From assembly GCA_964020155.1 (NCBI GenBank), contig OZ026559.1, positions 2,710,455-2,774,454 of the forward strand: a DNA stretch of 64,000 bases. The letters run 5' to 3'. The notes under the pieces were generated by a model. That model did no database searches. It worked only from the letters and a program-made list of their open reading frames with translations, and was not told the DNA's origin. The stretch comes from Chondrilla cf. caribensis (taxonomy: Eukaryota; Porifera; Demospongiae; Chondrillida; Chondrillidae). The translations under genes were made by a program, and so were the position numbers. Shown in pieces: positions 39,811-49,600 of the stretch (position 1 is its first letter; every line of letters starts with the position of its first letter).

Positions 39811-40823
39811 CCCTTTTATTAACTATTGTAATATTATAATTAGGTTACCATCATAATATGTACTCCATAACCAGCTACCGGTATTTCAACTTTCCTTCTT
39901 ATGTTTATTATTATGTAATGCGATATTTATTATTATAGTTGAATATTATTATTAATATTATGTGTGCACGTATGTAAAATGTATCACTTTGACTGCTGTT
40001 GTAGTCTGTAAGGTATGAATAATGATACAGCAAACAAAGGAACCACAATAACTGCAAGGTACGATACCAACTCTAGACCTTGGACTTGGATGACATAAGA
40101 AATGTTATACACCTGGCAATGTGCAAAATATTTATTATTAACATAATATATGTAATAGAAGGGATTATTGTGTGTGTGTGTTTGTGTGTGTATGTGTGAT
40201 CCTTCAATGAATGGCCGCTACACTTGTCGGTATCTATCATAGCATCTGTGGTAAGGAGATTTATCTGCATTCTGTCAATATTCTACAAACAATGGCTGTT
40301 GCTATCTGCAATTCCTTCAAACATGCTTGTCTACAACGAGAGTCTTTGTTCTCCGAGGTCCCTACCCACCCAAAGGAGGTTGAAGATCCTCTTCAAATCA
40401 TTCCAGTTCAATTGTGCAGGGAAGATTACAGTCTGTTCTTCGTTGAATCTTGCATCAGAGTATAGTAGAGAATACAAAATTATTGTTGCATGGGCCAATA
40501 ATAAATTATCATAAACATGCAGAGAACATGGGATAATAAATATAACATAAATGATTTACATGAATTGCTTGAAAATAAATAAAAATTGAAGAGGTAAAGA
40601 GCAAATGTATATACACATGTACATATTATGTACAATTGTATAATGAGATGTTCAAAATTCTGCATTCACATGAGAACATCCACTGGTTACGAACAATGAC
40701 TGTTGTTATCTGCAATTCCTTCGAACTCGATGTTGTCCGCGTGGACGGTCCGCATTTTAGGCACAACCGAGAAATCTTATGTCTCGTCCGCTCAATAGAT
40801 ATCTTCGTATCTGTGGGTCTGCA
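36083..40823 (+). repeat. Right arm of the inverted duplication
   Basis: Reverse-complement counterpart of 1722-6917, about 4.74 kb. It starts inside RCC1 intron 1 and ends just after a Speedy 3'-tail fragment (about 40490-40680) and its flanking repeat patch. It keeps full RCC1 exon 2 and lacks the 654-bp element, so it appears to hold the older state at both differences. Confidence 0.92.
37930..38388. mobile_element. Pogo-like MITE (right-arm copy)
   Basis: Counterpart of 4163-4621 in RCC1 intron 3: same 459-bp length, CAGTAGAACC ends and TA flanks. Confidence 0.8.
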
Positions 40824-41289
40824 TTTTAGACACATATGGGCGCTAATTGGGGGCACAACCAGACTTAATGGATCAACATAATATTACCTGTAGACACTTA
40901 AGGTAGGCGGGGGTAATTTCGAACAGTCGTTAATTCCGAACATGTCGATTTTCTACCTAATCCGGTCAATAATAATCCTCTCCTTTTGCAGCCTTGCATG
41001 AAGTTTGCATCACTCTCGTTGCCATCACTACGGATAGGCAGTCCTTGCCTTGCAAGGAATAATAGCGATGTAGCGACTGCAATCATGCATTGTCGATTTT
41101 TGGTCCTCTCACCCAATCAAGAATTGCAAACGAAGGAATGAGAACCAACATATTCAGTCCTAGTTGTATCATCGCTTTTATTTTTGATGAACGAACAGAT
41201 GAAATAGTTTTGCGAACGTAGTTTGTCTGCCGTGCGTTCACAGAGTGGTTAGAGACGTAGATGTTCGCGATGAAGGATACAAATTGCGA
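40824..41289. other. Intergenic, beyond the right arm
   Basis: Moderate GC, no recognisable gene; several short open frames without family patterns. Confidence 0.4.
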
Positions 41290-42080
41290 ATACCTATAGT
41301 CTGACCATAGGTTAGTTCTATCATAGATAATACAAACCGCACCGGGATTGGTAACATTGCAATTTATATGAGTTATCACGTGTGGTTACTAATAATAATT
41401 GCGGTTGTATAGAAACCCAAGCTTGTCGCAAAATGCGTGGGCGTGAAAAATGTTATTTTATTCTTGTTCGTCGTCTCAAACCTCTACTTCGCTTAGTTTC
41501 TTTTCTTCTAAAGTGTAACGTACTATTCTCCATCGAATAACACTATTGAAGTCAATATAAAATTTGTAGATCGCGAGTAACGTTAGTTTAAGTGTAGAAT
41601 CGCCGTCAAAACATTTTGCACACAGATACAAGAGTAGGGAGCTCTCAGTTAAGCCGTCGAGATGTTCAAATGGAAGTATCCAACTTTCTACACCATAATA
41701 TACGCTTACTGTGGACACTGGTACCGAAGATCAGTTAAAATCGTCGCTCCGGTGCTCTTTTACAACTCGCTTTCTGCACACGAACTCCTCCGTAAACTAT
41801 GTTCGAGAGCTTCGGTTTGTGGACGGATATCTTTAGGATATGTCCGAATATCATAATAACGTCAGCATACATACGTTAGATTACGGACAACCGCTTACTA
41901 GGCCTCCTAAAACTAACGATGGAAGACGCCATTATAAACTTCACGCTTCTATAATAGAAATTCGAGACGGTCGATGACGTCATGAAAGTTCGGTATGCGA
42001 CGAGCTTGGGTTCAATGAAATTTGATAGTTTCCAATCCCGGTGCGGTTTGTATTATCTATGGTTCTATTATCTATGGTCT
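41290..42080. mobile_element. DNA element with long imperfect terminal inverted repeats
   Basis: A 30-bp exact inverted pair (41322-41351 and 42032-42061, containing ACAAACCGCACCGGGATTGG) is flanked by further matching blocks: CCCAAGCTTGTCGC near 41417 against GCGACGAGCTTGGG near 41998, and GTCTGACCATAG near 41300 against CTATGGTCTGAC near 42073. Together these make imperfect arms of over 100 bp around 570 bp of internal sequence. No transposase is visible. Confidence 0.65.
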
Positions 42081-42613
42081 GACGAAGAATCGTTGCATAG
42101 TCGACAAAACAACACTAGATCTATTTTTTCCTCACTTCTCCCGGTCCTCCTACAGATACTCTAACCTGAGTTAGACTTTAGACTATGGTTAGAGTATCTA
42201 TGGTCCTCCTAACACGTACGGGTGTATGGTGAGCCGTAGGAACTCTATACGTGCTATTTGTTAATTGGCAGGTGTGAACGAATCTCTACTTGGGCTAGAC
42301 CGTCCCTTCCCTTTTCCGCCCATCGGCGTTTCTTAGGGACAGGTGTCACGAAGTTAACCGTCCCCCTCCGTAAACGGTCCGCCCGGACCGTTTACGGCAA
42401 TTCGCGAAGTGGAGAAAACGGTCCTCCCCGACCGAAAAGGGTCCCCATGCAACTACCGCAATGAATATTAAACGAGCTCGCTTTATACTTACTGCTATTA
42501 ATGTAATTGTGAATTAAACGTTCTTTGAGGATGAGATGACAGATCTCACTGGATAGACGACGACATTTTACATTTTACACACTATATAATAATGGGAAAT
42601 TCATTCTAGGGTA

Positions 42614-45408
42614 CAGTGGGGTATATTCGGACACCTTACGATTACCGTAATCCTAGCACAAATATAAAGACGCTATAAATACCCAAACTCTCACATACCG
42701 AGCCACATATTCGATGATTCCAGAGATACCATTTAAAATCATTTCGCCTATTACCAACTGAAGAAAAGCTTGAAAAAACGTATTAACGCTCATCTTTAGT
42801 ATACGGACATTGGCGGATATAACCGGAAATTCGTTTCAAGCGCTATAAACCATAATGCAATCGTTGTAATCACGTATATTAGTCAAAGATTATAATAGTG
42901 TAAAAGGTACAGAAATAGCTGGTAAATAAAAAACATAACATAATATAATAAAAGCAAGAACAAACAACAGAAACACAATAAATGATGCAGCTACAGTATG
43001 TAGTTTGAAGACTGACTCAAGACTAGTTATCAATACACTTGTGGCAATACCAGTCGTCTTCTTTCAAGAGAAAATGTTCACTTTGAGTGATGTCGACACA
43101 TTCTGTGTGATACCATGTATCACACAAATCACAGCATATCCAGTTTCCCTCTTCATCATCTCCTCGATAGCATACAGGACACTCAATAATTTTTGCTACT
43201 TCCTGGTCTTTTTTGCATTTTTTCTTCACTTTGTACTCTCGGCGCTTCTTCTCTGCTTCCTTCACTCTTTGCTTTTCTTCTTTCTCTTCCCTGCGTTTTT
43301 TCTTTAAGTCTTCATCACATTTCTTTTTCTCTAGCTTTTCCTCCATCAGCTGAATCACTTCATCGCCCGAAATGTGTGGTGGCATGGTTGATGGTCCTCG
43401 GGTTTTCTTCTTAGTTCCGACAATGGACTTGGGGATAACAAGGGATTCCTTGAAGGCTTCAGAGATTTGACCTTGGCCTCCAGGACACCCAAGATCAAAA
43501 GGGTCATCTTCGCTGTCATTATGCCCTAGATCCTCTTGTACATCATCATGGAGCGTCAGTGCTTTCAGTTTTGACCAAACGTTGTACAGCTCATCATGAG
43601 TTAAATCGTATCCTTCTTGATAACGTGCTTCAAACTTGCGTTTGGTCTCAGAACTTAGAGATGTCTCGATGGTATTCATAATAAGCTCGGTTGATTCCTT
43701 CTTCACGCTGTTAGTACCTTGCTTGCAAGCTGAATCTTCTTGACAAACCTGATAGACTGCAGCTGGAGCTATCTTGCTTTCTCTGACTGCGTCAGGGTTG
43801 ACAGGCCAGATTCCAGCAAAACGAAACGAATTCACAATAGTGGACATTTTGACTGTGCTCTCCCATGCATCTTTGAATATTGCAGCAAATTGGTACTTGG
43901 TCACACTTTGACCAACGTTGGCAAGGGTGAAAGATGAAACAGCTTTCTTCCAGTTAGTCTTCAAAGGGCCATAAAACCCCACATCGAGGGGTTGCGTTAT
44001 ATGAGATGAATGAGGAGGAAGGCAATACAGTAAAATCTGGTTATCACGGCACAGTTTTGCTGTACTAATATCAATATGGGAAGTATGGCCATCAATCAGC
44101 AAAACAAGGGGACGAATGGTAGCATGATGGATGAAATGCTTGGACAGCCACTGATAGAAAAGCTCTGCTGTCATCCATCCTTTGTCTGACTTTCCGAAAA
44201 AGGCATTTGGTACACAGTTGATCATTGGGTCAATCTTGAAACGCTTCCCGGGAAAGACATGCATTGGTGGCACCACACTTCCAGTTGCACTAATGGCACA
44301 CAAAGTTGTTATCTGCTCTTTGTTGTTTCCAGTCACTTGATAGACATCTTTCGTTCCAACCAATGCAAGCACCCGTCCAGACTTGGGACAGAGTGAGAAA
44401 CCACTCTCATCAGCGTTCCAGATTTGTTGAGGGTTCTTGACATCATGCTCTTTAAGAAAGTCATCAAAGTCTTTATACCATTTGTCAAGTCTTTGCTTGC
44501 TGCAGGCGGATGCACGTGAAACTTGTAATTGCTCTGGTGAGCGCATAGTAAGGTTGGGATGACGACGCAAAAATCCATACCACCAGTCTTTCCCAGGTCG
44601 ATTATCCGAAAAAGGATTTGGTCTTCCATCTTTATCCAGTATCACCTTCACCATCTCTGTTATTTGTTGCCGTGTTCGTCCATATCCTATTTTGACCATC
44701 TCCACTGCCCAATTGGCCAGCATGTTCTCTTCTGCTTCTGTCAAGACTGTGGCAGGACCGCGCTTGTACCCTTTAACGTTGCCAGCGAAATGATCATATA
44801 TGGTGCTTTTTGGTATTGCACACTGTCCAGCAGCATCCCTGAATGACAGTCCTTCCTCCTTGATTAGCTGCAAAGCTTTTTCCATTTTCTTCTGCGAATC
44901 ATTGTACATGGCCATTATCCTGCAAATATAAATCACAAATACGACAAATAACACACATTTAAGTCAGTTATTGGTCATATCGAGACTATTGATAACCATA
45001 TTGACATGTACAACGAGTCTCAAATGTTTTAAAGTGTCGTATGTTTTCGTCCGACATAGGCCGAATTATATGAGTCACTTAATCGACTATAACCATCTGA
45101 AAACAACATCTAAGTAAGCAAAAATTTCTGAAAGAGTTTACAGCTACCAGGGTTACAAATAAACACCGGTCTCAGCAGAATCCGTTAGCTATAGTGAGAA
45201 TGAGGGCATCCCATCTCTTAAAAATGCGGCAAAAATTTATTTTTCGGGTGAATGAAAGATAGACAGTAAGTTAACGAAGAAATCGACAATACAACTACAA
45301 ACCTTATCCTCAGAGGTAACGTTCACCATCAACAATCGACGGAGTTGGCGCGCCTGAAGTGCATATCCGGAGTTAGCCGAAGTCCGAATATTCCCGTACC
45401 CACCCTAT
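42614..45408 (-). mobile_element. Pogo/Tigger-type DNA transposon
   Basis: About 2.8 kb. The left end is CAGTGGGGTATATTCGGAC directly after TA. The right end, read inward, is GTGGGTACGGGAATATTCGG after TATATA. They share GTGGG and TATTCGGAC with a 5-6 base offset, so the inverted repeats are imperfect. The TA target and CAGT start fit pogo/Tigger. It carries one long transposase frame and an apparent 5' UTR exon. Confidence 0.8.
43023..44915 (-). CDS. Pogo-like DDE transposase with C-terminal PHD finger
   Basis: Cuts and pastes the surrounding element. The frame is uninterrupted and 630 aa from the MAMYND start; an AG acceptor four bases upstream of that ATG (44920-44921), with a donor at 45301-45302, suggests a 382-bp 5' UTR intron. 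Domains in order: psq-type helix-turn-helix (ALQLIKEEGLSFRDAAGQC, PKSTIYDH); CENP-B-type second DNA-binding domain ending WWYGFLRRHPNLTMR; DDE catalytic core with WNADESGF, LLIDGHTSH and QPLDVGFYGP, a DD35D triad as in pogo/Tigger; a Lys/Glu-rich helix; and a PHD zinc finger with CPVC, CCDLC, HTEC and CHKC. No inactivating changes are visible, so the protein could be functional. Host domestication is unlikely because the frame sits between transposon ends. Confidence 0.93.
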   Translation of the reverse strand: MAMYNDSQKKMEKALQLIKEEGLSFRDAAGQCAIPKSTIYDHFAGNVKGYKRGPATVLTEAEENMLANWAVEMVKIGYGRTRQQITEMVKVILDKDGRPNPFSDNRPGKDWWYGFLRRHPNLTMRSPEQLQVSRASACSKQRLDKWYKDFDDFLKEHDVKNPQQIWNADESGFSLCPKSGRVLALVGTKDVYQVTGNNKEQITTLCAISATGSVVPPMHVFPGKRFKIDPMINCVPNAFFGKSDKGWMTAELFYQWLSKHFIHHATIRPLVLLIDGHTSHIDISTAKLCRDNQILLYCLPPHSSHITQPLDVGFYGPLKTNWKKAVSSFTLANVGQSVTKYQFAAIFKDAWESTVKMSTIVNSFRFAGIWPVNPDAVRESKIAPAAVYQVCQEDSACKQGTNSVKKESTELIMNTIETSLSSETKRKFEARYQEGYDLTHDELYNVWSKLKALTLHDDVQEDLGHNDSEDDPFDLGCPGGQGQISEAFKESLVIPKSIVGTKKKTRGPSTMPPHISGDEVIQLMEEKLEKKKCDEDLKKKRREEKEEKQRVKEAEKKRREYKVKKKCKKDQEVAKIIECPVCYRGDDEEGNWICCDLCDTWYHTECVDITQSEHFLLKEDDWYCHKCIDN

Positions 45409-45674
45409 ATATAAATATAACTCAATAATTTCAAATTCAATAAGAATATAACAAATATAATATTATACTATTATATGCTGAGATCTGGAGCTACTCTTCA
45501 TAGTGTACTTCTTTGACATCCACACAAGCGAACTGAGATCTGTGTACCTCCTAACACATCCTGGATCATCTCATGTGCGCAGTGTCCTGTGATGAAGGTG
45601 AGGACAATGTAGTGAAGATCGCAATACAGGTGCACATGCATGTATGTACACATACATGCATGCTCAAACTTGAC

Positions 45675-45757
45675 ACACACACAAATGCAAACACACACAC
45701 ACACATACACATGTACATGCAAGTATAGTACATGTACACACACACACACACACATGT

Positions 45758-45798
<41 letters not shown>

Positions 45799-45800
45799 CA

Positions 45801-45838
<38 letters not shown>

Positions 45839-45902
45839 CAGACACACACACACACACGCACACACACACACAAACACACACACACACACACACACACGGA
45901 CA

Positions 45903-45958
<56 letters not shown>

Positions 45959-45979
45959 CAGACACACACACACACACGC

Positions 45980-46010
<31 letters not shown>

Positions 46011-46012
46011 GT
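45675..46012. repeat. Compound (CA)n array with GGACAGA spacers
   Basis: Long CA tract interrupted at least four times by CGGACAGA (near 45796, 45836, 45898 and 45956), giving a higher-order repeat with units of about 40-60 bp. It reads as open His/Thr or Cys/Val frames on both strands, which are artefacts of the repeat. It is followed at 46011-46160 by short repeats of ACAGTCCCCATAGTCT. Confidence 0.95.
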
Positions 46013-46672
46013 CCCCATAGTCTTAGATGTATGTGATTGGACACCAGGGGGATAGTTTACATCCATGGGTGGAAACAGTCCCCATAGTCTCATATACATA
46101 TAAATGGATACTAGGGGGGCAGTAAACATCCATGGATGGAAACAGTCCCCCCATCTATGGTTAAATCAAGTAATGATACAAAGTACACATACGTACGTAC
46201 ACAATAAAAAACGTTTCAGAAACCATTGATAGTAGCTAGGTACGATGGAATTACAACTTTAAACAATCCTTACCTCTTAGTTGAAGTGAAATGAGAACCT
46301 TATCCAGATGTTGCAGTAGATTGGACTTGAATTGGACTACATTCGGCGAAGGAAATTAGGGGGACACTTTATCGCCGGGTAGGACCGTTTTCGCCTCACC
46401 GTCAACGACTGAAAACTGTCCGGGGGGTCCGTTTCCGGCAGACGCGCAATGCCGTAAACGGTCCGGGGGGACGGTTTACGGGGGGGACCGTTTTCGGTAT
46501 GACAGGTCTAGCTGGCTATACTGTACGCGCGTTTGCGTTAGGTAGGGGTGGCGCGACTATTTATAGGCCTTCCATAGATGGTTTTCTATGTATAGACTAG
46601 ATACCTTTCGTGCCATAAACAGGGAGAACTTCCCGTCCTGTTTCCTGTCGGTCTTCACGTCGAGCTAGAAAG

Positions 46673-49600
46673 ATGGGGAATAACTGTGGCCGAAAGCGTT
46701 CTATCGCCGAAGACGTTATGATTCAACTGGAAGTGAGTGAAAGCTCAGATTAGTACATGGTTATCACGGGGGGAAAGACCATAATTCAATTTTTTGTTGT
46801 TGTTGTGTGTACATGTGTTACAACGGGGGAAATAAAATACTAACTAAAAACTATGGTGGTAAAAATATCTGTTTGAATTTCAAGTTACTCCACTTACAAT
46901 TGAGTACGACGGGTGGTGATCCCCACTTAAACCATAGAAACCTTGAAATAAGTGTCTGCCCGGGGTCAATCCCTATGTGTATGGAGATAATGATAGAAAT
47001 TCGAAGGAGTAGCTAAGTTTAATGGCTTATTTTCCTAAGTATCCCGTTCAACCATATACTGTGACAGTTATTATCTATGGTTCTACCCAACCCTACCGAC
47101 TCGTTTGGGGTATGTTGTGGGTCACATACCGGAGGTCTAGTATCAGTAGAGAACACATTCGAGCCGAACAAGAATAAATCCGACCAAACAGTTATCATTG
47201 GCGTCAGTGTCAGGATTAAGAGGACACCGTCTATTCTTTAGAAACCATTCCGAACTAATAGACCACTTTATTGTCCATCCTTGAAGAAAATACTTTTGAA
47301 CTCGAATTTCTTGTTTTTCCTCACGAGGAGTTCATGTGGGACTTAAGAATTAGTAAGGAAGAGGAAATTTTGTGTGCAAGCACATTAAGGGTCTATGGTG
47401 CGAGTGAGGTGGATGAGCGTCATGTAACTACTTTGGCACTTTTTTCCTAAAGAACAACTCCATAGGCTAGCTATTGTGGTAGAGTGGAAAGCCAGGTACA
47501 CAAGGGAAACTGTGATTTGTATGCGGATATGGATTTGTTGAAGTTCACTAATTTCATAGTGAATTTCACTGTTTTGTGTGTATGTACATTACAGAAAGAA
47601 ATCAGCTGGTGGACAAGAGCAGAAATAACTAAGTAAGTGGTATCATTGTTAATACTGTACATGTGTAGGTATTACGTATACATGTATTTGATGCGTTTAT
47701 TTTACGTACGTACACGATATATTGTAAATGGGGCCACAAATGATGCTACATAGTACAGACTCTCAACGTATGTGTGAAGGGCTTGATAATACAGTGTATA
47801 GTAATTATAGATTGCACTAGCACTTCATACATATCTACAGAGAAGATTATTGGGGAAAAACTGATCCTGTGTACTGATTTGTCACCACCAGTCTGTATAG
47901 CCTTTTCTTTCCCATGTATGGATGTGTTGTCCCCATATCTTAATATTTTTGAATGTTTATGATGTTAGTTCACAGTGCTTGAATTATGGTATGTAGTTCT
48001 TGGTTTCATGACGCAGTTAGAGATAAGGCTAACATGCTGAAATCATTGTTGAAATACTCAGTGTACATGGTATACATATATGGTTACAGAGTAATGTAAG
48101 ACTCAACTGGGAATTGACCAGAATAGTGGTGTTCACAGGATAACAAGTAATTTGAGATCAAAAAATGTGTGGGGCTGCCACCCCCCACACTCAAATTACT
48201 TGGGTGTTTTTCTTAGGTTCAGAAGAACCTTCGCTGAAATTATTAGGTTCGGCAAAGCTTCAGCGCACAAATTCTAGCCCAATTTTTTAATTTTGGCATT
48301 CCGGTTTTGCCTGTGGGAGCCCTTAAAATGGGTACTGGCAGTGATATGGCCGACCATTAGGGAGAATAAGTAGCATCTATGTTTAAGATGCAATACTCCT
48401 TCTTTAATGATTAGTAGACATATGGACATTATCTGTACTTAGTAGCAGTTTTGGATTATCCAGTTTAAAAAATACCATTGAAAATCGTGTTAAAATTTGT
48501 ACCAAAATATGTAGTTATTTCCTAATTAATTTAACTATTGGAGAGCATGCATAATTCCACATATGACATATTTCAGAACATAGGAGAATGGCTTCATTTG
48601 TAAGGCTGTGTTTACATCAGTCTCATGCTTTCTTTATGGTGGTGCATTATGTGAAGTACAGCACTGGACAGTCCATTGACATCATTTGTTCCTGTTCACT
48701 GCCATCTATAGTGCTTGGAAGCGATATGAAAGACTCTATAATGAGTATGCTGACAAATTTCAAATTGAGACAGGAGAGGAGCCTCTTGCACTGTATGATC
48801 AAGATAGATATGCCCATGTGGAGTCGGTCAGCATACCTGTTGATTTTATTCTGGAGAATTTCGAAGAACTAAAGGTTGGTTTTGCATACATGTGAACTCA
48901 ATCGTCCTTTCTTATGTTACACGTATGACATACATACATTGTATGTATCGTGACATCCGGTATTTAATGTATAGTGATTTCCTTGACATTGTGTAAAATA
49001 GTATTTATTTTTGCAAAGGATAATATTATTAGTATCTGTTTTATCAAAATAGTTACATGTGTACAATGATATCATTGTCAAGTCGATGTGTCATTCTATG
49101 GGTGAATCTAACTGACTATTTGTTGATTTTATCATAAGGTTAATCCTTTCCGAAGAGAAATTTGCAAAATATTTTCTTCTGATGAGCATCAAGAGTCAAT
49201 GACTTTCATAGACTTTCTGGATATGGTCTCGGGACTCAGCCCAAAGGTGAAGCATGCAATGATGTGTGTAGTCATCGTATGTGCATGTACGGACAGTGCA
49301 TTATGTTTAGGCATCAGCATACATCATAGTCAATATGTATGCGGGTTGATGTCGTGGGTTCAGGTTGTCTGACAATGATACATGCATTCCACCTTTATTT
49401 GCTGCACACTCTTTGTGTTTACTATCAATGATATGTGGGGGAGCATGACAGGCAGCTTTGGCTGTTCAGTTCATCAATGATGTATGTAACATTGTCATTT
49501 CATCGCAGTATGCTCAGATACAGTGTATCAAAATAGTAATATCTCAATCATTATCAATCACACGTACTTCTGTAACACCATGACCATCATGTTAGGTTAT

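Larger units (their letters stand above)
42350..46500. mobile_element. Possible larger element with palindrome-rich ends, host to the pogo insertion
   Basis: About 100 bp at 42355-42450 and at 46375-46500 are inverted relatives: both contain AGGACCGTTTTC (or its complement) and a CCGTAAACGGTCCG palindrome. The left palindrome (42368-42397) is perfect with a 2-base spacer; the right one (46452-46481) is imperfect. The pogo transposon and the CA array lie between them. This could be one 4.1-kb element split by a later insertion. Confidence 0.4.

Noticed and set aside
45498..46129. Long His/Thr and Cys/Val open frames
   Set aside because: They are translations of a CA microsatellite on both strands.
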